Shown: one piece after another, positions 1-6,086 of the stretch
How the letters are laid out: each line of letters opens with the position of its first letter
Position numbering within the stretch: the stretch's first letter is position 1
Assembly: GCA_035620975.1 (NCBI GenBank)
Contig: DASPFV010000126.1
Coordinates: 1-12,833 of the forward strand
Reading direction: 5' to 3'
Origin: DASPFV01 sp035620975
Lineage (GTDB): Bacteria; Acidobacteriota; Vicinamibacteria; Vicinamibacterales; 2-12-FULL-66-21
DNA: 12,833 nt
The notes under the pieces: model-generated
Told to the model about the DNA's origin: nothing
Databases searched by the model: none
Seen by the model: the letters and a program-made list of their open reading frames with translations, nothing else
Translations under genes and position numbers: made by a program

Positions 1-180
1 TCGGCGACGGGCCAGTACCGTACGACGCCGTTACGGGGACTCCAACAGCACGCTCCGTATTTCCACGACGGTAGCGCCTCCGACCTGATCTCTGTCGTCG
101 AGCATTACGACAGGCTGTTCGGGTTGAACCTGACCGCCGCGCAGAAGGCTGACCTCGTCGAGTACCTGAAGTCCCTCTGA
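1..180 (+). CDS. C-terminal end of a di-haem c-type cytochrome (MauG/cytochrome c peroxidase type), partial
   Basis: The frame is open from the left edge to a TGA at 178-180, giving the last 59 residues of a protein whose start lies outside the window. It contains YRTTPLRGL, then HAPYFHDGSA, then VVEHYDRLFGLNLTAAQKADLVEYLKSL split over the last 30 residues. This is the typical end of the second cytochrome c domain in periplasmic di-haem cytochromes of the MauG/cytochrome c peroxidase group. There, the R-T-P-x-L-R-x-L segment and the PYFHDGS segment pack around the haem, and the protein closes with a helix ending in L-x-x-Y/F-L-x-x-L. The CXXCH haem sites would lie upstream and cannot be seen, so electron-transfer versus peroxidase function cannot be separated. 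A strong hairpin follows 20 bases after the stop. Confidence 0.75.
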   Translation, partial: SATGQYRTTPLRGLQQHAPYFHDGSASDLISVVEHYDRLFGLNLTAAQKADLVEYLKSL

Positions 181-200
181 TCGGCACACGCGATACGATG

Positions 201-230
201 TGGAGGCGGCACTTTCCGGTGCCGCCTCCA
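201..230 (+). terminator. Perfect 12-bp inverted repeat, probable transcription terminator
   Basis: TGGAGGCGGCAC at 201-212 and its exact complement GTGCCGCCTCCA at 219-230 enclose a 6-base loop (TTTCCG). The hairpin is GC-rich and lies 20 bases after the cytochrome stop codon, where a terminator is expected. No T-run follows, so classic intrinsic termination is not certain. It also argues against the ATG at 198, which abuts the stem, as start of the next gene. Confidence 0.6.
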
Positions 231-245
231 CACACGTACAAGGTC

Positions 246-851
246 ATGAAGTACGACTTTCTGATCGACAGCTACGACACTGAAGTCGTGAAGGTCCTGA
301 GCGTCTGGAGCGAGTTCAGAGACGACGATCTTCCTGTCCGGCCGAAGTTCGACGATCCGCGTGGACGCAGCGTGCACGAGCACATGGTGCATCAGTGCGT
401 GAGCGAGGATACGTGGTTTCGGAACATGCTCGGCATCGACATCGGAGCACCGCCGCTTCCAGAGCGGGAGACCCGATTCGAGTTCATGAGGCGCTACGCT
501 GATGCCAGCCGCAAACGGCTTGATCGGTTGCGGCTGACCGACGAGCCGTGGTGGGAAGGGGTCGTCCAGTTTTTCGATGTGCCTCGCTCGAGGGCTTGGG
601 TCATGACGCGCCGGCTCACGCACACATCGCATCACCGTGGCCAGCAGATGGCGATGCTGCGAATGCTCGGCCGCGATCTGCATAGCAATTACGGCCCGAC
701 GGCCGACACCGGCGGCCTGATGCAGAATCACGCCCCGACTATTTACGCCTATGCCAGCCTGGACGCCCTGCTGAACGGCGAACGCCTCGGTGGTGCGAAA
801 GCACCGCTGCCTGCAAGGCGTGGCGAGGCTCTTACGGAGCGGCCCGCGTAG
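246..851 (+). CDS. DinB family protein (putative metal-dependent enzyme)
   Basis: A 201-residue protein of the DinB/YfiT-like four-helix-bundle superfamily. These cytoplasmic proteins bind a divalent metal through three histidines, and several members are thiol-dependent transferases; the substrate here is unknown. The likely metal ligands are visible: His49 in the EHMVHQ segment, and His126 and His130 in the LTHTSHHRGQQ segment, which has the family's H-x3-H spacing followed by RGQ. Length is slightly above the usual 150-180 residues because of a C-terminal tail. An in-frame ATG at 198 exists, but it abuts the terminator-like hairpin. The ATG at 246 follows an AAGG at 240-243 (very close spacing) and starts MKYDFLID, a normal first helix for the family, so I chose it. 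The gene stands alone and converges on the rhodanese gene. Confidence 0.8.
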   Translation: MKYDFLIDSYDTEVVKVLSVWSEFRDDDLPVRPKFDDPRGRSVHEHMVHQCVSEDTWFRNMLGIDIGAPPLPERETRFEFMRRYADASRKRLDRLRLTDEPWWEGVVQFFDVPRSRAWVMTRRLTHTSHHRGQQMAMLRMLGRDLHSNYGPTADTGGLMQNHAPTIYAYASLDALLNGERLGGAKAPLPARRGEALTERPA

Positions 852-967
852 GGTATTCATGCCGAACTGTCATTGTGGGGTCGTCGATCGGGCGAGAGTA
901 GGGCCGGTCGAACTACGCGGCCTGGGGAGAATTACTCCAACGGCTCGGAACGGATGAAGCTAAGCGC

Positions 968-1000
968 GGCGGCGGCCCGCGCGGATGCCGAACCGCCGCC
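968..1000 (-). terminator. GC hairpin downstream of the rhodanese gene
   Basis: GGCGGCGG at 968-975 pairs with CCGCCGCC at 993-1000 around a 17-base loop. It starts 12 bases beyond the rhodanese stop codon (minus strand) and lies between two convergent genes. It could serve as a terminator for either strand. No T-run follows on either side, so this is only a positional guess. The rest of the 852-1012 gap shows nothing recognisable. Confidence 0.35.
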
Positions 1001-1012
1001 TTCGATCGTCCG

Positions 1013-1297
1013 TCATGCGGCTGGCGCCGGACTCGGTGCAACGACTTCGTTGCCGGCCGCTTTCCAGCCCTCCAGCCCCTCACGGTAGGCGCGGACATTC
1101 GTGTAGCCCAGTTCGGTCAGTTTCTTCGCCGCCTCGATGCTCTGCGAGCACGCTGGCCCCCCGCAGTAGGTCACGATCTCCGCATCCTTCGCCAGTTCAG
1201 GAGTGCCAGGCCCGATCGCATCGAGCGGCACTCGCCGCGAGCCGGGGATCAACTCGCCGGCGAAGAACTTGTCCGTCTGCACGTTCAGCACGTGCAA
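1013..1297 (-). CDS. Single-domain rhodanese-like protein, probably 5'-truncated
   Basis: A small rhodanese domain, the fold that transfers sulfane sulfur through an active-site cysteine persulfide. The active loop reads TYCGGPACSQS, with the catalytic Cys at residue 45 and a second Cys at 50. It is preceded by GELIPGSRRVPLDAI (the family's G-H-I-P-G-A block, with E-L-I-P-G here) and followed by the expected helix and the closing EGLEGWKAAG block. The coordinates start at a TTG (1295-1297), the only plausible start codon. However, the same frame stays open upstream and reads ALTTAELQQGLDRDSG, which matches the usual first helix of rhodanese domains up to about 1345. No ATG or GTG is available there. 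The natural start therefore seems lost where the frame meets the conjugation-gene fragment on the other strand. It may be expressed from the TTG or be a dying gene. Confidence 0.7.
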   Translation of the reverse strand: MHVLNVQTDKFFAGELIPGSRRVPLDAIGPGTPELAKDAEIVTYCGGPACSQSIEAAKKLTELGYTNVRAYREGLEGWKAAGNEVVAPSPAPAA

Positions 1298-1345
1298 CCC
1301 GCTGTCACGGTCCAGGCCCTGCTGCAGTTCCGCAGTCGTCAGCGC

Positions 1346-1642
1346 GCGAACGTCGGCGAAACCGACCCGACGGGCGACGAGCGCACCTTCGCGTTGTCGC
1401 GGCAGGCACGGCTGATTCCCATCGTCGCGACCCAGAGCGTCAGTGCGCTGCGTTCCGCGCTGCCCGGTGACGAGAGTTGGCGCACGTTGCTCCAGTGTTT
1501 CCGGACCAAGTTGTTCCTCGCGACCAGCGACGAGTTCACCGCGCGAGCTGCGGCGGATCTCTGCGGTCGGCGCGACCCCAAGGTCCGCGTGGCGGCTGAC
1601 TTCCTCAAGCGAATTGCGAGTGAGCCTGACGGCCTTCGCTAG
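1346..1642 (+). pseudogene. Fragment of a TraG/TraD-like conjugative ATPase (TraM-recognition region)
   Basis: From about 1346 the + frame reads VGETDPTGDE, TFALSRQARLIPIVATQ, SALRSALPGDESWRTLLQ, then TKLFLATSDEFTARAAADL-CGR, ending at a TGA/TAG region with the stop at 1640-1642. This order is what I recall for the C-terminal ATPase part of type IV secretion coupling-type proteins: a GDE block, S-R-Q-x-R-x-I-P-I-V-A-T-Q, SxLRS, W-R-T-L-L-Q, and a LCG block. The Walker A motif and everything upstream are absent, and after LCGRRD the similarity fades. Such proteins are several hundred residues long, so this is a ~75-residue remnant with no credible start. Its 5' edge coincides with the point where the antisense rhodanese frame stops looking like rhodanese. 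Family recognition is from memory of motifs, so confidence is moderate. Confidence 0.55.
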
Positions 1643-1705
1643 AGGCGTCTCTGAACCGTTGGAAAAAGCTCTGGTGCCGTCGAGACTCAGGGTTCGGCGA
1701 AAAGG

Positions 1706-1747
1706 GAAACGCCCGCCTCGAGCGGTCGTCTCGAGAGCGGGCGTTTC
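1706..1747 (-). terminator. Strong 17-bp stem-loop, probable terminator (best on the minus strand)
   Basis: GAAACGCCCGC (1706-1716) plus CTCGAG (1717-1722) pairs with CTCGAG (1730-1735) and GCGGGCGTTTC (1737-1747). A single bulged A lies at 1736 and the loop has 7 bases. Read on the minus strand, the stem is followed by CCCTTTTCGCC, a short T-run as in intrinsic terminators; on the plus strand the tail is weaker. It lies about 65 bases downstream of the end of the conjugation-gene fragment. It may be the former terminator of a gene that has decayed on either side. Confidence 0.55.
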
Positions 1748-2227
1748 ACAGCGTGGGTTACACGCATCCTGGCGCGAGTCAGGATTCGATAACGAACTAT
1801 GCGTTTGATTGTTCGTACGCGCACCTACGATGGGGCTAACATGCGGTCCCTCGAAGATGCGCCCTACGAGTCCGGTGGTTCCTCCATTTGAACCTCACGT
1901 TTCCGTCTCACGTGGTACTAATACCCATACGACCGTCTTCACCGCGTTGTCAAGCCCTGCATGTCCAGCCACTGAAGGCGACGCGCGCTCAGACTCTCTT
2001 TGCCGCAATCACCCCTGAAATCACGATCGGGCTGAATCGATGGCCTCAGTGGTAACGCTTACAGAGCGCTAGAATCGTCGTGTGGACGTGCCTGCGGATC
2101 CCTTGAGCTCAGGCGCTGCGGCGGCTGTTCGGGCGAACTCGTGCGAAGGCATTTCTTCCGCGGCGTCCCGCTGTCTGACCCTCTGTTGTTCGTCATCGTC
2201 CACGCTGAACACTAGGCAAGAACAGCG
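1748..2227. other. 480-base stretch with no recognisable gene
   Basis: Short open frames occur on both strands (for example 1809-2018 +), but none has a recognisable motif, a good ribosome site or a convincing length. The only small signal I see is TGGTAACGCTTACA at 2050-2063. It contains the palindrome GTAA-CGC-TTAC, similar in style to LacI-family operators, and TAGAAT follows at about 2072 as a possible -10 hexamer. Neither is enough for a promoter call. The stretch probably combines decayed mobile DNA with the leader of the diadenylate cyclase gene. Confidence 0.4.
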
Positions 2228-2266
2228 GTGTGCTGGAACCAAATGCTAGCAGGAAGCAGGTGCGCG

Positions 2267-2863
2267 ATGAGCATCGCGGTTCTGCAGAAGTTGTGTAGCC
2301 AGATCCCGTGGTGCGAGCTGGCTGTTCTCGAGCCGACGGTGGAGCTGGCACTCGAGATTGCTCGCGAAGGTCGTGAAGGCCGCCGCATCGGCACGCTCTT
2401 CACCCTCGGTAACGCTGAAGCAGTACTTGCGGCGTCTCGACCGCTCATACTCGATCCTTTGGCGGCTCACGCACCTGCGCGCACGCACATCACCGATCCG
2501 AATCTGCGCGGCACGATCAAAGAGCTGGCCCAGCTCGATGGCGCCTTCGTGATCTCGGAAGCCGGAACGTTTGTGGCCGCGTGTCGTTATCTCGACGCAT
2601 CCGGCGAGCACATTGATCTCCCGCTCGGACTCGGAAGCCGCCATTTGGCGGCGGCGTCGATTTCGCAGAAAGTGGGCTCCATCGCCATCGTCATCTCCGA
2701 GAGCGGTGTCGTCCGTGTATTCCATCGCGGGGTGATTGAGGCCGCGCTCATCCCAGAACTGTGGCTACTGGATCGCCACCATCCTGAACTCGGCGGGCGC
2801 GGCGTCGAAGACCGCCCGCGCGGCGTTGAGGTGCTGACCGTTGAGCCTGTGAGCGACGAATAA
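2267..2863 (+). CDS. Diadenylate cyclase, DisA_N domain, DacZ-like (c-di-AMP synthase)
   Basis: A 198-residue protein formed almost entirely by a DisA_N (DAC) domain, which condenses two ATP molecules into the second messenger c-di-AMP. Visible blocks in order are AREGREGRRIGTLF (32-45), SRPLILDP (57-64), DGAFVISEAG (91-100, containing the catalytic D-G-A), GLGSRHLAAASIS (121-133, the nucleotide-binding R-H block), and IAIVISESGVVRVF (139-152). The AREGREG-GTLF block and a GLGxRHxAAA block are typical of DacZ-like enzymes of archaea and some bacteria. They differ from the RHRAA of Bacillus DisA/CdaA. There is no transmembrane segment and no DNA-binding HhH domain, so it is cytosolic. It is shorter at the N-terminus than the ~270-residue proteins I remember, and a stop at 2213 limits extension. 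ATG 2267 is preceded by AGGAAGCAGG; a GTG at 2228 is the only other upstream option. No neighbour explains its role. Confidence 0.85.
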   Translation: MSIAVLQKLCSQIPWCELAVLEPTVELALEIAREGREGRRIGTLFTLGNAEAVLAASRPLILDPLAAHAPARTHITDPNLRGTIKELAQLDGAFVISEAGTFVAACRYLDASGEHIDLPLGLGSRHLAAASISQKVGSIAIVISESGVVRVFHRGVIEAALIPELWLLDRHHPELGGRGVEDRPRGVEVLTVEPVSDE

Positions 2864-2979
2864 TGAAGTATCACGCCACGTCAACCAGCCACGTCTTGCC
2901 GCATGGAACTCATAGCCGGTGTCGCCGAAGGTCATCGACCGCCCAGGTGTGAAAGGATCGGTCATAGACGCTACAGTCG

Positions 2980-3200
2980 GCCCGTGAACGGCTCAAGCGT
3001 CGGCCGCTGGCCGCCACGACGCGCCACAGCATCGACGGCGCAAAGAGCGATTCGGGTCCGGCGATCATGTGGAAGGCGCTGAGCAGGCGCAGCCGCACCT
3101 CCCAGTCGCGGGTTGTCAACCGGCCGACTGCGACCATGTAGCGATGCATCAGGCGGGTACTCAGGCCCGCCTGCGCGCCCTGCGTGCACTCCCTTCGGAA
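2980..3200 (-). pseudogene. C-terminal remnant resembling an FAD-dependent monooxygenase/oxidoreductase
   Basis: In a minus-strand frame that ends at 2910, residues encoded by roughly 3200 to 2980 read CTQGAQAGLSTRLMHRYM, then RLTTRDWEVRLRLLSAFHM, then GPESLFAPSMLWRVV. This recalls the C-terminal helical cap of a group of FAD-dependent oxidoreductases (PHBH-fold monooxygenases). Their ends carry TR-x-x-N/H-R-Y, a D-x-x-V-x-x-x-F-L helix, and P-x-S-L-F-x-P-x-x-x-x-R-V. The FAD-binding GxGxxG and GD motifs, which would lie several hundred residues upstream, are missing, because the methyltransferase gene ends at 3227. I see it as the tail of a gene whose body was deleted or replaced. Recognition is from remembered motifs only; it could be a chance open frame. 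The remaining 2864-2980 bases hold nothing I can name. Confidence 0.4.
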
Positions 3201-3226
3201 GTGAGCCGCTCGAGCCTTGTGAAAGA

Positions 3227-4105
3227 TCAGGGAATGGTGCCGCGGACGGCCCAAGCGCGCGCGTGCATGACGATAGCCCTATCGGGGCCACCGCCGAGCA
3301 GCCTCCCGCGCAGGCGCAGCCGCAACGCTTCCCGGTCCTCACCTGACAGCGACGCCGCGTAGGCGCCGGCAGGCCCCTGCTGTTCCAGAAACGGCTTCCA
3401 GAAATCGTCGAACGACGCGAAACGCGTCTCGATGGTCAGCGCCTCTTCGACGACGTCATGCAGGCCCTGCCCGCGCCACAGCGCCGCGAGATCGTCGCGG
3501 CGGCAGAGCGGCAGGTTGCGCTCGTCCTTCGTGGCATGCGCCGGTGTGAGCGCTACCGCCTCGTCCCAGAACGCGCGCAGCATCTCCATGCCGTCACCGT
3601 AGTCCCAGACCGCGGCTGCGACAGTGCCCTTCGGTTTCGTGACCCGCGTCATTTCGCCCAGGGCCTTGCGTACGTCCGGGATGAAGTTGACGACCAGGAG
3701 CGATAACGTGCGGTCGAACATCGCGTCGTCGAAGCGCATGTGCTGCGCGTCGCCGACCTCGAAGAGGACACGCCTGCTGCCGTGCTGCGACTGCGCAAGC
3801 GCGACGTACGACGCCGACGGATCGATACCGACGATGCGGCTCGACGGCGCCACTTTCGCGACGGCCGCTGTGAGCGCGCCGGTGCCCGACCCGACGTCGA
3901 GTACGGTGTCGGCGTCGCGCACGCCGGCAAAACGGACGAAGAGAGGAGCCAGCCTGCGGCTCCAGCGTCCCATGAAGTGCTCGTAGGCCTGCGCTTCGGA
4001 GAAGATGGACTTCTGGCCACTCGAGGCGTCGATCAGCGTCGCAAGAGAGACAGCGAGCAGCGCCGAAATCGCCGTGACGGTTGAAACGCTGACAGGAACG
4101 TGCAT
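3227..4105 (-). CDS. Class I SAM-dependent methyltransferase with N-terminal hydrophobic segment
   Basis: A 292-residue UbiE/Methyltransf_11-type enzyme that moves a methyl group from S-adenosylmethionine to an unknown small molecule. Motif I is VLDVGSGTGALT at 68-79. The acidic residue that binds the SAM ribose is in GIDPS at 93-97, and GDAQHMRFDD (118-127) forms the adenine-contact region. The C-terminal substrate cap is of normal length. Unusually, residues 6-25 are a hydrophobic stretch (VSVSTVTAISALLAVSLATL) before the family's normal beginning at FSEAQAYEHFMGRW (35-48). That could be a weak membrane anchor or signal sequence. The start is well supported: GGAGAAAGG lies just upstream of the ATG at 4105. 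It is the last gene of the sigma/anti-sigma unit, 36 bases after the anti-sigma stop, so it is probably co-transcribed and regulated with it. Confidence 0.85.
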   Translation of the reverse strand: MHVPVSVSTVTAISALLAVSLATLIDASSGQKSIFSEAQAYEHFMGRWSRRLAPLFVRFAGVRDADTVLDVGSGTGALTAAVAKVAPSSRIVGIDPSASYVALAQSQHGSRRVLFEVGDAQHMRFDDAMFDRTLSLLVVNFIPDVRKALGEMTRVTKPKGTVAAAVWDYGDGMEMLRAFWDEAVALTPAHATKDERNLPLCRRDDLAALWRGQGLHDVVEEALTIETRFASFDDFWKPFLEQQGPAGAYAASLSGEDREALRLRLRGRLLGGGPDRAIVMHARAWAVRGTIP

Positions 4106-4141
4106 CGCCTTTCTCCAATGACCGTGTACTCGTCCGTGACG

Positions 4142-4390
4142 CTATCCATCGTGACGGTGCATCGCGCGGCGCAGCGCCGCCAGCAGCGATGCCTCCAGGT
4201 CGGCAGGCATCTCCATCCGAGTCGCATCGCGCACAATGCGCGGCGTCTCGAGGTACGAGGCGATGAATGCGTCGCAGCGTTGACAGCCGGCGACATGCGC
4301 CTCGATCGCCGCGCGGACATCCGGTGCCAGGGCGCCTTCCAGGTACTCCATCAACAACTCGACGCCCGACATGCAGACGATGTCTTTCAT
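4142..4390 (-). CDS. Zinc-finger anti-sigma factor (soluble ZAS type)
   Basis: An 82-residue protein with a zf-HC2 zinc-binding anti-sigma domain. The ligands are Cys6, His32, Cys36 and Cys39, giving C-x25-H-x3-C-x2-C, with the ELLMEYLEG helix between. In this family the domain clamps the cognate ECF sigma factor and releases it when a signal changes the zinc site or a sensor domain. There is no transmembrane helix or extracytoplasmic sensor after the domain, only about 40 residues rich in Leu and Ala. This suggests a cytoplasmic regulator that responds to redox, metal or a partner protein. Its ATG (4388-4390) overlaps the TGA of the sigma gene in an ATGA, which implies translational coupling and matched amounts of the two proteins. 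Confidence 0.85.
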   Translation of the reverse strand: MKDIVCMSGVELLMEYLEGALAPDVRAAIEAHVAGCQRCDAFIASYLETPRIVRDATRMEMPADLEASLLAALRRAMHRHDG

Positions 4391-4992
4391 GGCCTGTCTC
4401 CGGCGAGCGCGCCCAGATATTCACGCACCATCAGCCTGGCTCGATGGACGCGCTGCCGTACCGTCGCCGGTTCCACGCCCAACACCTGCGCCACGTCGGC
4501 CGTGGACAGTTCCTCGAGGTCGCGCAGCACGAACGCCTCCCGATACAGATCGGGCAGCCCCTCGATGGCGGCCTGTGCCTTCTTCGCCAACACCTGCCGG
4601 TCCAGCAACTCGTCGACGCGGGAGGCAGCCCGCAGGGCATCAGGCGTGTCCTCGAGTCTTCCGTCGGCATCGAAGCGCGGTAAGAGTTCATCGAGCGATT
4701 CGGCGGGCCGGCGCGCACGAGCGCGGCGATGCATCAGTCCGGCATTGGTCACGATCCGGTAGAGCCATGTGCTGAACCGCGCGCCACCGCGGAATGCCGA
4801 AATGTGGCGATAAACCTGCACGAAGGCGTCCTGCATGATGTCCGGCGCATCGGTTTCGCTCGCCAGGCGGCACGCAAGACGAAACACGCGATGCTGATAG
4901 CGCAGGACGAGCGTCTCGAAGGCGGCCTCATCGCCAGTCGCGGCCAGCGCCGCGAGGGCCTCGTCGCTCGATTCCGCCGCGCGGACGGTCAT
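4387..4992 (-). CDS. ECF (group IV) RNA polymerase sigma factor
   Basis: A 201-residue sigma-70 family factor with only regions 2 and 4, as in ECF sigmas. Region 2 spans about residues 23-92: FETLVLRYQHRVFRLACRL, DIMQDAFVQVYRHI (the -10 recognition helix area) and FSTWLYRIVTNAG. Region 4 spans about 137-190: IEGLPDLYREAFVLRDLEEL, then the helix-turn-helix ADVAQVLGVEPATVRQRVHRAR, which contacts the -35 element. The two are joined by a linker of about 40 residues. It directs RNA polymerase to a small regulon, probably including its own operon. Start ATG 4992 lies 10 bases after the DUF1059 stop and the end overlaps the anti-sigma start, so DUF1059, sigma, anti-sigma and methyltransferase look like one operon. 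The exact ECF group cannot be decided without a profile search. Confidence 0.92.
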   Translation of the reverse strand: MTVRAAESSDEALAALAATGDEAAFETLVLRYQHRVFRLACRLASETDAPDIMQDAFVQVYRHISAFRGGARFSTWLYRIVTNAGLMHRRARARRPAESLDELLPRFDADGRLEDTPDALRAASRVDELLDRQVLAKKAQAAIEGLPDLYREAFVLRDLEELSTADVAQVLGVEPATVRQRVHRARLMVREYLGALAGDRP

Positions 4993-5002
4993 AGTCTCGA
5001 TC

Positions 5003-5203
5003 TTACTGGCGCCTAATCGCGGCTTTGACCTTCGCGGCCAGCTCCGGCGTCACCTCGGGCACCCCATGATCCTGCGCGGCATGGGCCGCCACCTTGTCGG
5101 TTAACTCCTCCTCGGTGTCGGCGCTGGCCGTAAAGCCACATCCGGGGACGACCTCATTGCAGGCGATGTGCACAGTGGTCCTGGGGCGATCGTGTGCTGA
5201 CAT
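5003..5203 (-). CDS. DUF1059 domain protein (small predicted metal-binding protein)
   Basis: A 66-residue protein of the DUF1059 family. Its function is not established, but the family pattern C-x6-C followed by two histidines is intact (Cys15, Cys22, His41, His46), consistent with a metal site. The core reads ACNEVVPGCGFTASADTEEE and then VAAHAAQDHGV, as in other members, with a short helix at the end. The ATG at 5201-5203 is preceded by GGAAAGGGTAACGGG; a longer in-frame start at 5281 exists but would add a Pro/Thr/Gln-rich leader unlike the family. It sits 10 bases upstream of the sigma gene and is probably the first gene of that operon. If it binds a metal, it could be linked to the signal sensed by the zinc anti-sigma factor, but that is inference. 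Confidence 0.85.
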   Translation of the reverse strand: MSAHDRPRTTVHIACNEVVPGCGFTASADTEEELTDKVAAHAAQDHGVPEVTPELAAKVKAAIRRQ

Positions 5204-5310
5204 CCCGTTACCCTTTCCTTGGTCGGTGCGAGTCTGCCCTTGAGATGCCGGATCTGGCCGGGTGTGACAGCTCCTGGTCACGACGGTGGGTCGTCCGGCA
5301 TCAGACGGCC

Positions 5311-5958
5311 ATGGGACTGTACGTGGCCGGCCTGTGGCGCTATCCTGTCAAGACCCTAGCGGGGGAGCGTCTTTCGACGGCGGCGGTTGGCTTCACCGGC
5401 ATTTTCGGCGATCGCGCGATCTGGGTCGTCGGCCCCGAAGGGATCCGGACGTCGCGGCGGCACTATCGCTTGCTGGGCTTGCGTGGCACGTTGAGCGCGC
5501 AACGGCATGTGCTCATCAACGGTTACCTGTGGAAGAGCCGCGAAGCGCTCGCACTCGTCAAGCGAGCCGCCGGCGACGATGCGTGGCTGGCGGCCTCTGA
5601 CGTGCAGGATCGATTCGATGTCCTGCCCCTGCTGGTGGCGACCGATGGCGCGGTCGCCGCATTCGGACGCGACATTCGCCGCCTGCGGCCGAACATCCTG
5701 ATCGGTGGCGTGGATGGCCTCGCCGAGTGCGACTGGCCGGGCGCGGAGCTGCACATCGGCAGCCTGATTGTGCGTCTCGATTCGCTCCGGGCTCGATGCC
5801 CGATGACGACAGTCGACCCCGACACCCTCGAACGCGACGCCGAAGTCCTGCGCGACATCGGCCGACGCTTCCGTGGCCGCCTGGCCCTCAACTCGGACGT
5901 CGCCCGTCCGGGCACGATCGCCATCGGTGATCCAGTGACGCTAGTACGCCCGCACTAG
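5311..5958 (+). CDS. MOSC domain-containing protein
   Basis: A 215-residue protein with an N-terminal MOSC_N beta-barrel (VAGLWRYPVKTLAGERL at 5-21, then FGDRAIWVV at 32-40) followed by a MOSC domain. The MOSC core shows RRLRPNILIGG (123-133), ECDWPGAELHIG (139-150) and RARCPMTTVDPDT (160-172) with the conserved Cys163. MOSC proteins handle sulfur bound to the molybdenum cofactor or form molybdenum-dependent reductases such as YcbX and mARC, which reduce N-hydroxylated compounds. At 215 residues this one is shorter than YcbX (~370) and lacks its C-terminal ferredoxin domain, so any electron partner must be separate. The start is chosen at MGLYVAGLWRYPVK, where family similarity begins; no strong ribosome site is seen. 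It is divergent from the DUF1059/sigma operon, with about 107 bases between. Confidence 0.85.
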   Translation: MGLYVAGLWRYPVKTLAGERLSTAAVGFTGIFGDRAIWVVGPEGIRTSRRHYRLLGLRGTLSAQRHVLINGYLWKSREALALVKRAAGDDAWLAASDVQDRFDVLPLLVATDGAVAAFGRDIRRLRPNILIGGVDGLAECDWPGAELHIGSLIVRLDSLRARCPMTTVDPDTLERDAEVLRDIGRRFRGRLALNSDVARPGTIAIGDPVTLVRPH

Positions 5959-6014
5959 CAGGCACGATCGGCGATTCGCGCACCTCGCGGCGTCACGAGC
6001 AGGTTGCGAATTCG

Positions 6015-6058
6015 TCCCTGACACCAGACTCTTCAAGTCTTTCCACTGCCGTCAGGGA
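6015..6058. other. Nested inverted repeat between two convergent genes
   Basis: TCCCTGAC (6015-6022) pairs with GTCAGGGA (6051-6058). Inside the arms, AGACT (6026-6030) pairs with AGTCT (6036-6040) around CTTCA. This gives a two-stem structure, 8 bp outside and 5 bp inside. It lies in the 128-base gap between the ends of the MOSC gene (+) and the flavoprotein gene (-), where a bidirectional terminator would be placed. No T-run is present, so the function is open. Confidence 0.4.
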
Positions 6059-6086
6059 GCAAGCGTGTCCACCGTAGGCGCGAGCG

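Noticed and set aside
105..860. 251-codon minus-strand open frame opposite the DinB gene
   Set aside because: It is antisense to a gene with intact DinB histidine motifs and spans the hairpin after the cytochrome gene.
1840..1860. GGGGCTAACATGC as a possible integron attC-like site
   Set aside because: The core does not fit the R-Y-Y-Y-A-A-C pattern, and no matching partner site, integrase or cassette array is present.
3594..4762. Long open frames overlapping the first methyltransferase, anti-sigma and sigma genes (3594-4424 minus, 4100-4762 plus)
   Set aside because: They overlap three well-supported genes in other frames and have low-complexity Arg/Ser-rich translations without motifs.
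5995..6030. tRNA-like 3' end (GGTTGCGAATTCG followed by GACACCA)
   Set aside because: No anticodon or D arm and no 5' acceptor strand precede it; the complementary GTCAGGGA lies downstream, so no cloverleaf forms.
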